Assembly (NCBI GenBank): GCA_035492775.1
Contig: DATJIW010000087.1
Span: 1-64,000, forward strand
Reading direction: 5' to 3'
Origin: DATJFQ01 sp035492775
Lineage (GTDB): Bacteria > Acidobacteriota > Vicinamibacteria > Vicinamibacterales > 2-12-FULL-66-21
DNA length: 64,000 bases
Positions 8,804 to 17,189 of the stretch are shown here, piece after piece; the first letter of the stretch is position 1; each line of letters opens with the position of its first letter. The notes beneath the pieces are model-generated. The model searched no databases. It saw only the letters and a list, made by a program, of their open reading frames with translations, and was not told where the DNA came from. The position numbers and the translations under genes were made by a program.

Positions 8804-8841
8804 ATACCTAGAAATCTAGGGCAGTCCGGCAGAACTGTCAA
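8804..8841 (-). promoter_or_regulatory. PadR promoter with overlapping palindromic operator
   Basis: Read on the minus strand: TTGACA (8836-8841), a 17-base spacer, TAGATT (8813-8818), then 9 bases to the ATG. The -10 lies inside CCTAGATTTCTAGG (8807-8820), which has arms CCTAGA and TCTAGG. Binding here would block the -10, as expected for an autorepressed PadR operon. A near-identical orphan copy is at 21546-21570. Confidence 0.75.
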
Positions 8842-8867
8842 ATGGAAGCCGCCTGCCAAGGGGTTGA

Positions 8868-11327
8868 TCAGTCGGTTCGGAGGGCGATCAACGGGTCCTG
8901 CTTCGTTGCCCGTCGCGCCGGGACGAAACACGCCGCCAGTGCGACGGCGATCAGGAGAACTGAGACCGCTGCGTACGTGAGTGCATCGGTCGGCGTGACA
9001 GCGAACAAGACAGAACTCATCAACTGCGCCAGGAGCGCAGCGCCGACGAGACCAGCTGCTACGCCCGCGACCGCGAGCCCCAGACCCGGACGCACGATCA
9101 ACCGCAGGATGTCGCGTCGCTGTGCGCCGAGCGCCATCCGGATGCCGATCTCGCGCACGCGCCGGCTCGCCGCGACGCTCATGACGCCGTAGGTGCCGAT
9201 CGCCGCCAGCAGCAGCGCGACGCCCGCGAATCCAGTCATCAGCCACAGGACCACCTTCCGCCTCACCGTCGAATCCGCCAGCAGGTCCTCCATCGTCCGC
9301 TGCCCGAACACCGGCAGCGTCGGATCGATCGAATGGATCGTGCGTTCGACGCTGGTGTTCAGCGACGCGGGATCGGTGGACGATCGATAGAACACGGTCA
9401 GCGCGTTGTTGGATCGCTGCAACAGCGGGAAATACACGCGCGGCGTCACCGGCGCGTCGAGTCCGTCGTCATGGATGTCGGCGACGACGCCGACGATGCG
9501 CGCCGACTGCCGGCCGAGGGCGAGGCTCCGGCCGACAGGATCCCGCCCGTGCGACTGCGTTCTCGCGAGCGTCTCGTTGACGATGATGACCGGCTCCGTT
9601 CCTGCGATGTCCGCGTCGGTGAAGGCGCGGCCGCTCAGGATCGGCGACCTCAATGTCGAGAAATACCCGGGGCTTGCCACCTGGAACTGGGCACGGCGGA
9701 CGTCTTCAGGCGCGGACGACTCGCCGACGAACGTATACCGCTGGGTGACTCCCGATCCGCTGAAGGGAGTCTTGTTGCTGGCGCTCATCCCCACTGATTC
9801 CACGCCCGGCAGTGCGCGAACACGCCGCAGCACTTCGTTGATGTACGCGTTGCGCTGCGCCGGCGTGGCGTACGGGTTCTTCGAGGGATCGTTCGGGACC
9901 GGGATCCAGATCTGCGCGAAACCGACGTGGCCGGGATCGAGCCCGGGATTGATCTCCAGCATGCGCCAGAAGCTGCGGACCAGAAGGCCCGCGCCGACGA
10001 GGAGCACGAGCGAAATCGCGATCTCCGCGGCGACGAGCGCTCCGCGGAAACGCCGTTCGCCGCGCGCTTCGCCCATGCCGCGTCCCGCGTCCTTGAGATT
10101 CTCGCCGGGATTGACGCCCGATACCTGGAGCGCCGGAACGGTGCCGAACACGATGCCGGCGGTGATGGCCAGCGCGAGCGCGACGGTGACCATGCCCGCA
10201 TCGAAATGCACTTCGGTCACGCGCGGCAGGTCGGAGGGCAGCACTGCCACTATCCAGTCTTTCATCCACGCCAGCGCGAGGAGGCCCGCGGCGCCGCCGA
10301 GCACGGCGACCACGAGGCTTTCGACGAGCAGCTGGCGTACGAGTTGCGGGCGGGTCGCGCCGATCGCGCGCCGCACGGCGATCTCGCGTGTCCGGCCCGA
10401 CGCTCGCGCGAGCGTCAGGTTCGCGATGTTCACGCAGGCGATGAGGAGCAGCAGCGCGACCGCCCCCATCAGCACGCCCAGCGTGGGGCGGATCCGGTTC
10501 GTCATCTCGCTCTGCACGCCCTCGAGACGCAGTACCCACTGCACGCTCGGGGGATAGTTGGTTGGGTACGCGGACCGCAGTTCCGCGGCGAACGCATCGA
10601 GACGATCCTGCGCCTGCTTCAGCGAGAGGCCCGGTTTCAGGCGACCCATTACCCCCGGGATGAAGTTGCGTTGACGATCGGGTGTGCTCGGAAACGGCGC
10701 CGCCGCAAAGCCGCACGCGCTCCACATGTCGACGTCTCCGCGCAGGGTTTCCCCTGGATGGCGGAAGTCGGCCGGCATCACACCGACGATCGTGTAGGTG
10801 TCGGTATCCATGATGACGCGGCGTCCGATGACGTCGCGCGACCTGCCGAACGCGCGGCGCCACAGTCCGTTGCTGATGACGACGGGGTCCGAGAATCCAC
10901 GCACCGCGTCCGCGGGCCCGTACACGCGTCCGATCTGCGCGGCCGCGCCCAGCAGCTGGAAGTAGTTGGCGCTCGTGACGAGCACTTCGATGCGTTCGGG
11001 CTGCGCGCCGCCGAGAAGCGACGCGCTCACCGGCCAGAGCGCCGTCACGCCCTCGAAGATGCCGGCGCGGTTTTGGAGATCGTCGAGCTCCGGCTGTGAG
11101 ATGCCGATGTTCCGGCCGCCCGTGGCGTTCGCGTCCGCGGCCACGCGCACGAGGCGATCCGGATCGGGAAATGGAAGCGGGCGAAGAAGCACGGCGTGCA
11201 CGACGGTGAAGATGGCGACGTTGGCGCCGATCCCCAGCGCGAGCGTGAGCGTCGCGATCGTTGTGAAACCAGGCGAGAGGAACAGCCTCCGCAGTCCGTG
11301 ACGCACGTCACGCAACAGCGCATCCAT
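8868..11327 (-). CDS. ADOP-type MacB/FtsX-like permease without N-terminal extension
   Basis: 819 residues, starting directly at the first transmembrane block (LFLSPGFTTIATLTLALGIGANVAIF). Two MacB periplasmic domains and FtsX blocks follow (LLIACVNIANLTLARASGRT and, at the C-terminus, VREIGIRMALGAQRRDILR), ending in RATKQDPLIALRTD. Unlike the ADOP at 5804-8452 it lacks the ~75-residue cytoplasmic extension and has no PadR directly upstream. A TAAGAT 6 bases before the ATG gives it its own promoter. Function inferred only at the level of a MacB-like efflux or envelope-stress permease. Confidence 0.9.
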   Translation of the reverse strand: MDALLRDVRHGLRRLFLSPGFTTIATLTLALGIGANVAIFTVVHAVLLRPLPFPDPDRLVRVAADANATGGRNIGISQPELDDLQNRAGIFEGVTALWPVSASLLGGAQPERIEVLVTSANYFQLLGAAAQIGRVYGPADAVRGFSDPVVISNGLWRRAFGRSRDVIGRRVIMDTDTYTIVGVMPADFRHPGETLRGDVDMWSACGFAAAPFPSTPDRQRNFIPGVMGRLKPGLSLKQAQDRLDAFAAELRSAYPTNYPPSVQWVLRLEGVQSEMTNRIRPTLGVLMGAVALLLLIACVNIANLTLARASGRTREIAVRRAIGATRPQLVRQLLVESLVVAVLGGAAGLLALAWMKDWIVAVLPSDLPRVTEVHFDAGMVTVALALAITAGIVFGTVPALQVSGVNPGENLKDAGRGMGEARGERRFRGALVAAEIAISLVLLVGAGLLVRSFWRMLEINPGLDPGHVGFAQIWIPVPNDPSKNPYATPAQRNAYINEVLRRVRALPGVESVGMSASNKTPFSGSGVTQRYTFVGESSAPEDVRRAQFQVASPGYFSTLRSPILSGRAFTDADIAGTEPVIIVNETLARTQSHGRDPVGRSLALGRQSARIVGVVADIHDDGLDAPVTPRVYFPLLQRSNNALTVFYRSSTDPASLNTSVERTIHSIDPTLPVFGQRTMEDLLADSTVRRKVVLWLMTGFAGVALLLAAIGTYGVMSVAASRRVREIGIRMALGAQRRDILRLIVRPGLGLAVAGVAAGLVGAALLAQLMSSVLFAVTPTDALTYAAVSVLLIAVALAACFVPARRATKQDPLIALRTD

Positions 11328-11333
11328 GGGCGC

Positions 11334-11339
11334 ATCTTA
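11334..11339 (-). promoter_or_regulatory. -10 element TAAGAT
   Basis: On the minus strand TAAGAT is followed by 6 bases and then the ATG at 11327. The expected transcript start falls on or next to the start codon. Confidence 0.5.
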
Positions 11340-11410
11340 CGGCAGCGGTCGTGTCGTCGCCAATGTCCGGCTTCGCACAGTGTGCGGGGGTGAGACGAGG
11401 CCACGGAACG

Positions 11411-11710
11411 TTTACTAAGAGGCCACGAAGGCCACGGAGGAATCAGCGGGGAGTGGCTGTCGTGCCAGGCCGGCGAAGCCGGCCTGACCGGCAGACAAAA
11501 AGATCCGGGAAATGAACCGCTCTCGAATGCAGGTGCGGCTCATTTCGCGGATCTTTTTGTCTGTCGGCCGCGCGCTCCGCGCGGCAGGACAGCCCTCCGC
11601 AGCAGGACAGCCCTCCGCAGCAGGACAGCCCTCCGCAACAGGACAGCCCTCCGCAGCAGGACAGCTCTCCAGCAGGACAGCCCTCCGTGGCCTCCGTGAG
11701 CTCTTAGTTA
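11411..11710. repeat. Cloverleaf inverted-repeat element, copy B, with an internal tandem array
   Basis: It has the same organisation as copy A but is ~300 bases long because the right arm carries a tandem array. Stem changes are compensated: GACAAAAAGATC pairs with GATCTTTTTGTC where copies A and C have GACGAAAAGATC/GATCTTTTCGTC. Hairpin loops differ (GAA and CTC). It lies downstream of the M20 peptidase and behind the promoter of the ADOP gene on the left. No coding region is supported in this gap. Confidence 0.9.
11584..11689. repeat. Tandem 18-base array inside copy B
   Basis: About six head-to-tail units of GCAGGACAGCCCTCCGCA. Four are 18 bases, one is shortened to 16, and the last merges into the element's right end. 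Copies A and C have a single unit here. The number is likely variable between strains by slippage. Confidence 0.9.
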
Positions 11711-11727
11711 ATCCAAACTCCGTGAGC

Positions 11728-13161
11728 TCACTTCGGATCGCCGACGACAGGCACCGTGTACGTCTTCTGGAGCGCGGCCTGATATTCGCCGAACAACGCC
11801 TTGACGCCGTCGAATTCCTTCTTCACGGCGGCGCGATACGGCGCGTCGGTCGCGAAGTCGAACAGGATCGCCGCCATCGTCTGCGCGTCGACGGTGAAAC
11901 CGTGATGGCCGACCTCTTTCAGGTTGTCGGCGTTCATTTCGTACGTGTGATTCGGCGAGTTCGACGACTGCGACGATATGCCGATGCCGGGGATGTCGCG
12001 CGACACCGTGCCGGTCTCCTCGAAACCCTGCGGCTTGCCCGGCTCGGGCTGCACGTTGGTCGCGCCGTACTTCTTCATATAGGCGAACGACAATTCGCTG
12101 AGTGTCCCCTCGCTGATGCCATCGCGGTCGTGCCCGTAGTGATCGATCTTGACCTTCGTCCCGGTCGCCAGCGCCGCGGCCTTCGCGGCGTTGTTGACGA
12201 ACTCGGTGACCTGCGCGAGATAGATCTCGTCGGGATAGCGGATGTAGAAGTCGGCCTGCGCGCGATCCGGCGTGACGTTCGGTGCGGCGCCGCCCTCGGT
12301 AATGACGCCCTGAATGCGGGCTTCGGGGCGGATGCTGCTGCGCACGGCGTCGATGTTGTTGAACAGGTGAATCACCGCCTCGAGCGCGTTGCGTCCGTTC
12401 CAGGACGTGAGCTGGTGCGCCGGCGCACCCGAGAATGTGTACTTCACGCCGTCGATGTTCATGCAGCACGTGCCGAAACCGGGAGCCGGCCGCGACGTCT
12501 GTGCCGACGAGTGGCTGCGGACGATGACGTCCATGCCGTCGAAAACGTGCGCCAGATGCATCTCGGACTTCGCCTCCGGCGGCATCATCTCCTCCCCCGG
12601 CGTCCCGAATACCGTGATGCTTCCCGGCGTGTGCGTTTTCGAGAGGAACTCGGAGATCGCCACGGCCGCGGCCAGGCCGACCGGTCCCTGCGCGCTGTGC
12701 TGGTCGCCGTGGAATGGTCCGCTCGTCCCGCGCAGCGCGTCGTACTCGACGATGACGCCCAGGTTCGGCGCGCCATTGTTGCCGTGATACTTCGCGACGA
12801 ACGCGGTCTGGAGATTCGCGACGCCTGTCTCGACGTCGAAGCCGTGTTGCTTCAGATACGTCGTCAACTTCTCGACCGAGCGCTTCTCTTCGAACCCGAT
12901 CTCGGGATGCGTGGCGATGTCGTCGCTCATCGCCATCAGCTCTGTGTCCAGGAGTTCCTTCGTCCGCGCCACGACGGCATCCCGCTTTGCGTCCGCCGCG
13001 GTCAAACGGGAGACGAGACCAGGTACGTCGAGCGAGCGCTCGAGCTCCGACATTTTCCGCAGCACGTCGCGAGCGGCTGTTTTCTCGGTGTCGGTTTCCT
13101 GGGCGGAAACGGCGAGCGGCGTAATGAGGGCAACGAGTGCAACGGCAATGACACGTTTCAT
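11728..13161 (-). CDS. Secreted M20 family amidohydrolase, AbgB-like
   Basis: 477 residues with a signal peptide (MKRVIAVALVALITPLAVSA). Family landmarks in order: HPEIGFEEKRSVEKL, VIVEYDALRG with a metal-binding Asp, the FHGDQHSAQGPVG block, VFGTPGEE with the catalytic Glu region, a dimerisation domain around RPEARIQGVITEGG, and SNSPNHTYEMNADN with the late metal-binding His. This fits the aminobenzoyl-glutamate/amidohydrolase branch of M20 metallopeptidases, acting outside the cytoplasm. TATAAT lies 7 bases before the ATG. The exact substrate is unknown. Confidence 0.88.
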   Translation of the reverse strand: MKRVIAVALVALITPLAVSAQETDTEKTAARDVLRKMSELERSLDVPGLVSRLTAADAKRDAVVARTKELLDTELMAMSDDIATHPEIGFEEKRSVEKLTTYLKQHGFDVETGVANLQTAFVAKYHGNNGAPNLGVIVEYDALRGTSGPFHGDQHSAQGPVGLAAAVAISEFLSKTHTPGSITVFGTPGEEMMPPEAKSEMHLAHVFDGMDVIVRSHSSAQTSRPAPGFGTCCMNIDGVKYTFSGAPAHQLTSWNGRNALEAVIHLFNNIDAVRSSIRPEARIQGVITEGGAAPNVTPDRAQADFYIRYPDEIYLAQVTEFVNNAAKAAALATGTKVKIDHYGHDRDGISEGTLSELSFAYMKKYGATNVQPEPGKPQGFEETGTVSRDIPGIGISSQSSNSPNHTYEMNADNLKEVGHHGFTVDAQTMAAILFDFATDAPYRAAVKKEFDGVKALFGEYQAALQKTYTVPVVGDPK

Positions 13162-13168
13162 AGGGCGG

Positions 13169-13174
13169 ATTATA
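13169..13174 (-). promoter_or_regulatory. -10 element TATAAT
   Basis: On the minus strand a consensus TATAAT is followed by CCGCCCT and the ATG at 13161, a 7-base gap, one of the clearest cases of the short-leader pattern. Confidence 0.6.
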
Positions 13175-13201
13175 GGTTGGACGGATGGTCCATACTCGCG
13201 C

Positions 13202-15883
13202 TCAGCGCCGCCCGGACGGTCCGAACCAGTTCAGGATCACGTTGAGCTGACGCGGCGCCGATCCCTCGTCGCGGCGAATCATCAGGAGCCGTTTCCCGTC
13301 GCGCGATACGCTGTAGCTCTCGAATCGATCGTCGATGAAGAAGTCTCGTGCCTCCGTGATGGTCCTGGGAGGACCGAACGTGCCGTCCGTTTTCATCGCG
13401 ACGGCCACCAGCGTGTTGTCGCCGGTCAGGAAATAGAGCTCCCGGCCGTCCGGCGCCCATATCGGACGTACGCCTCCGCCCGTCGACACGAGAACGCGAC
13501 GTTCGCCGGCGGGATATGACTGCACGTAGATCTCCGGCCGTCCCGACTCGTCCGATGTATACGCAATAAAGTGCGGTCCGCCGGCCTCCGGAGAGAATTG
13601 CGCCGCGTATTCATTGAAGCGCGTAACGCGGAGCGGAGACGGCTTTCCATCAGGAGCCAGCGTCCATAGATCGCGGCCACCGGTCGCCGTGATTTCGGTG
13701 TACAACAGGGTTCCGTCAGGCGCGAACGCGTACGGAAACTGATCTGCCGGCCGCTTGAGCAGAACTTCGGCGGGGCGGGATCCATCTGCGGGCGCCGTGT
13801 AGATGTCCCAGTCGCCGCCGCGGTTCGATGCGAACACGATCCGCTGCCCGTCGCGGCTCCAGACGGGAAGGATATTGCTGTTGTCACCTGAGGTAAGCGG
13901 ACTGCTGGTCCCGCGATCCAGGTCCTGCACCCACAAATCAAGGTTCTTCCGGACGACCGCTCTCGTTCCGTCGGGCGAGATGCTGACTTCCCTGTACACG
14001 TCTTCGGCGCCGAGCGGCGACGTGATCGCGCCGTCCTGTCCCATCCACACGAGGGAAGTCTTCGCGGGATTGCCCGCGGCGTACACGGCGGTTCCATTGT
14101 CCGAAACCGCGAGCCAACCTTGTCCCTCGGTCTCCAGCTGGGAATAAACGTTGTCCAACACCAGCGCGTCCGCCGTCGTCGGTGCGGGATGTGCGGGATC
14201 GAACGGCGCCGCTCTGATGCCTGCCGCATCGTCTACGACGAGCAGTCTCCCCTGGCCGGGAGACGACGCGTCGTACATCGCCGCCGCGAAGCTCGGCGTC
14301 GCCAGCACCATCTTCCACTCGCCCGTTTCCAGCGACAGCACCGCCGCGCCCTTCTGCCGGCCCCAAAAGGTGAAGAGAACGCTGCGTCTTCCGGGGAGAA
14401 CTTGAGGAAAGACATGCGCGTACCCATTTGATGCGCCATCGGGTTTGGAAATCTGCTTGGGCGGGCCGCCTTCGGCAGGGATCAGCAGCAGTCCCGAATT
14501 GAGCGACGCGACATAGATGATTGAGTTGTCGGCGGTCCAGGTACCTCCGAATGGATACGTCGCTTCCTCGAGTCGAATGGGCGCTCCACCGGCGACCTCG
14601 ACTTTTTGAAGCGCTCCCTGCGCGAAGAATGCGACCCATTTGCCATCCGGCGAAAAAAACGGCTGGTGGGCGCCACGCGACCCCGCGACCACGCGCGCGT
14701 CGAAAGAATCGAGGTCGCGGAGATAGAGTTGCGCGGGTTGAGATCCCTGCCGGGCCACATACGCGATCGTTTTCCCGTCGCGGGTAATGGCGGGATACGA
14801 CGTGATTTCCGCGCCACCAGGAAGAGGGATCGTTAGACGCGCGGAAGGCTGCTGAACGACGGACGGACCGCTTCGAAGCGACAGCGCGGCGAGTGCGGCC
14901 AGCGATGCGGTCGCGACGATCGTGGGAACCCACACGAGCGGAGACCGCCAACCGCGACCTTCGACAGGTGGCGATGCGCCGTCGAAAGCGCCCTCCAGCG
15001 CCATCCTCATGGTGGCGATGTCCGGGACCCGCCGCCTGGGATCTTTCTCGAGACAGCGCTTGAGGAACACGATGAGTGCCGGGGATAATCCGGACGGCAG
15101 CAGCGACCAGTCCGGCTCCGCGCGGACGATCGCCGCAAGCGTATCCGTGGCTGTTTCGCCGGCGAACGCGCGGGCACCCGTCAGCATCTCGAAGAGGACG
15201 GCGCCGAAGGCCCACACGTCTGCGCGTTTGTCCACGGGCTTGCCGCGCGCCTGCTCGGGCGCCATATACGCAGCTGTGCCGAGAACCACTCCCAGCTGGG
15301 TCGCGTGCCCAGTGAGCGTGGGCGAATTCGACGGATCCGCCGCGCCGTGCGCCCCCGGGGGGTCAATGGCCTTCGCGAGGCCGAAGTCGAGCACCTTCAC
15401 GGTGCCATCGGCGCGGACTTTCACGTTGGCTGGTTTCAGATCCCGATGGATGATGCCCTGGTCGTGGGCCGCTTCCAGCGCCGCCGCGATCTGCCGTGCG
15501 ATCGCGAATGCGTCGGATGGAACGATGGGGCCACGCCTGATGAGAGCCGACAGATCGTCCCCCTCGACGAACTCCATCACGAGCGCCCGAAGCGCCGGTG
15601 CTTCCGCACTCGGCGGGCGCTCCTCCAGACCATGAATGTGGGCAATGTTCGGATGATTCAGTGACGCGAGCGTTCTCGCTTCGCGGTCGAACCGCGCCAG
15701 CCTGTCCACATCCTGCGCGAAGATGTCGGGGAGAATCTTGATCGCGACATCACGACCGAGCCGCGCATCGGTCGCCCGATACACCTCGCCCATGCCGCCT
15801 TCGCCAACCTTGGCCACGATCGTGTAGGCGCCGAGCAACAGTCCGATCGGGGTCGAGCCTTCGGACGCACTTACGCGAGACAT
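13202..15883 (-). CDS. Ser/Thr protein kinase with C-terminal TolB-like propeller
   Basis: 893 residues. The PknB-type kinase domain occupies about residues 18-285: glycine loop GEGGMGEVY at 27-35, Lys in DVAIKIL, catalytic IIHRDLKPANV near 145, DFGLAKA, and the APE-region YMAPEQARGK. A single transmembrane segment lies near 313-335. The remainder is a TolB/WD40-like propeller with repeats such as SPDGKWVAFFAQG, SPDGTRAVVRKN and APDGTLLYTEI, probably outside the membrane. The ATG at 15883 is preferred over one 34 codons upstream because it directly precedes the conserved N-terminus and follows a TATACT -10. It is divergent from a second kinase of the same architecture. Confidence 0.92.
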   Translation of the reverse strand: MSRVSASEGSTPIGLLLGAYTIVAKVGEGGMGEVYRATDARLGRDVAIKILPDIFAQDVDRLARFDREARTLASLNHPNIAHIHGLEERPPSAEAPALRALVMEFVEGDDLSALIRRGPIVPSDAFAIARQIAAALEAAHDQGIIHRDLKPANVKVRADGTVKVLDFGLAKAIDPPGAHGAADPSNSPTLTGHATQLGVVLGTAAYMAPEQARGKPVDKRADVWAFGAVLFEMLTGARAFAGETATDTLAAIVRAEPDWSLLPSGLSPALIVFLKRCLEKDPRRRVPDIATMRMALEGAFDGASPPVEGRGWRSPLVWVPTIVATASLAALAALSLRSGPSVVQQPSARLTIPLPGGAEITSYPAITRDGKTIAYVARQGSQPAQLYLRDLDSFDARVVAGSRGAHQPFFSPDGKWVAFFAQGALQKVEVAGGAPIRLEEATYPFGGTWTADNSIIYVASLNSGLLLIPAEGGPPKQISKPDGASNGYAHVFPQVLPGRRSVLFTFWGRQKGAAVLSLETGEWKMVLATPSFAAAMYDASSPGQGRLLVVDDAAGIRAAPFDPAHPAPTTADALVLDNVYSQLETEGQGWLAVSDNGTAVYAAGNPAKTSLVWMGQDGAITSPLGAEDVYREVSISPDGTRAVVRKNLDLWVQDLDRGTSSPLTSGDNSNILPVWSRDGQRIVFASNRGGDWDIYTAPADGSRPAEVLLKRPADQFPYAFAPDGTLLYTEITATGGRDLWTLAPDGKPSPLRVTRFNEYAAQFSPEAGGPHFIAYTSDESGRPEIYVQSYPAGERRVLVSTGGGVRPIWAPDGRELYFLTGDNTLVAVAMKTDGTFGPPRTITEARDFFIDDRFESYSVSRDGKRLLMIRRDEGSAPRQLNVILNWFGPSGRR

Positions 15884-15896
15884 GGTGTGGTGCCTC

Positions 15897-15902
15897 AGTA
15901 TA
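15897..15902 (-). promoter_or_regulatory. -10 element TATACT
   Basis: On the minus strand TATACT is 13 bases before the ATG of the left kinase at 15883. In the same 88-base divergent region TACAAT at 15919-15924 could serve the right kinase. Confidence 0.45.
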
Positions 15903-15971
15903 TTCCGTCGGATCGGCTTACAATGCGACGCATTCCGTGCGGACCGTCCTTCGTTGAGAGGTACGGAGGTC

Positions 15972-17189
15972 ATGACCGATCGCACAGGCGGTGAAGGCGT
16001 TTCGGCGTTCGCCGCCGGAAGTCGGCTCGGCGGCTACGAAATCGTCGACCGCATCGGCGCCGGTGGCATGGGAGAGGTCTATCTCGCCCACGACACCCGT
16101 TTGGGACGGCGCGTCGCGCTGAAGATCGTCCCGCTGAGTCTCGCCGGCGACGGCGACCGCCGCCGTCTGGAGCGCGAAGCTCAGGCCGCCGCCCGTCTCA
16201 ATCACCCGAACATCGTCACCCTGCTCTCGCTCGAAGAGGCAGATGGGGTCGCGTTCCTGACGATGGAATATGTCGAGGGAGAGCTGCTGACCTCGTGTAT
16301 CCCGGATGGGGGAATGCCCATCGATCGACTCCTGCCGGTCGCGATCGCAATTGCCGACGCAGTCGCTGCGGCACACCGCGCCGGGATCGTACATCGCGAC
16401 CTGAAGCCGGCGAACGTGATGCTGGCGGCTCCGGGATCGCGCGTGAAGGTGCTCGACTTCGGCCTTGCCAGACTGCACGGCGCGACGCTGAATCCGGACG
16501 CCGCGACGGGAACCGCGCCGATCACCGACGTTGGCCACATCGCCGGGACGATCGCCTACATGTCGCCGGAACAGGCCGAGGGCCGGGAAGTCGACGCGAG
16601 GTCGGACATCTTTTCGATGGGAGTCATGCTGTTCGAGATGGCGACGGGCCATCGCCCGTTCACGGGCGACAGCAGCATCTCGGTAATCACGGCGATTCTC
16701 CGCGACACGCCGCCGGTCGTGAGCGATGTCAAACCGGCGCTGCCGATCGAATTCGCCCGCATTGTCCGGCGCTGCCTCCAGAAAGAGCCGGACCGCCGGT
16801 ATCAGACCGCGGTCGATCTCCGCAATGCGCTCGAGGAGGTGAAACAGGACAGCGACAGCGGGATTTTACCTTCGGGGAGCGCACTGCCGGCACGGGCGCG
16901 CACGGCGCGTCGATGGATTCCACTCGGCGCGGCTGTCGCAGTGGGTGCGCTGGGTGCATTGGGCTGGTGGGCCGCGCGAAGCCACTCGAGCGCCAACGCA
17001 CCCGCGAACATCGATATTCGCGAGCGGCAGGTGACGTCGAATCCGCTCGAGGCGCCGGTGTTCTTCGCAGCGGTGTCATCTGACGGCCGCTACCTCGCCT
17101 ACAGTGACATTCAAGGTCTGCATATCCGGTTCATCGAGACCGGCGAAACACGGACGGTGCCTGTTCCGCCGGAATTCTGTTTCACCTGA
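15972..17189 (+). CDS. Ser/Thr protein kinase, N-terminal part of a gene split by an in-frame TGA
   Basis: 405 residues before the TGA at 17187-17189. The kinase domain is intact: glycine loop GAGGMGEVY, Lys in VALKIV, IVHRDLKPANV near residue 142, DFGLARL near 162, and YMSPEQAEGR. A transmembrane segment (AAVAVGALGALGWWAA) lies near 318-335. The stop falls just inside the propeller, and the same frame continues to 18746 with clear propeller sequence. The product may be a working membrane kinase lacking its sensor, or the full 924-residue protein if the stop is an error or is read through. The ATG at 15972 precedes the conserved start. Confidence 0.85.
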   Translation: MTDRTGGEGVSAFAAGSRLGGYEIVDRIGAGGMGEVYLAHDTRLGRRVALKIVPLSLAGDGDRRRLEREAQAAARLNHPNIVTLLSLEEADGVAFLTMEYVEGELLTSCIPDGGMPIDRLLPVAIAIADAVAAAHRAGIVHRDLKPANVMLAAPGSRVKVLDFGLARLHGATLNPDAATGTAPITDVGHIAGTIAYMSPEQAEGREVDARSDIFSMGVMLFEMATGHRPFTGDSSISVITAILRDTPPVVSDVKPALPIEFARIVRRCLQKEPDRRYQTAVDLRNALEEVKQDSDSGILPSGSALPARARTARRWIPLGAAVAVGALGALGWWAARSHSSANAPANIDIRERQVTSNPLEAPVFFAAVSSDGRYLAYSDIQGLHIRFIETGETRTVPVPPEFCFT

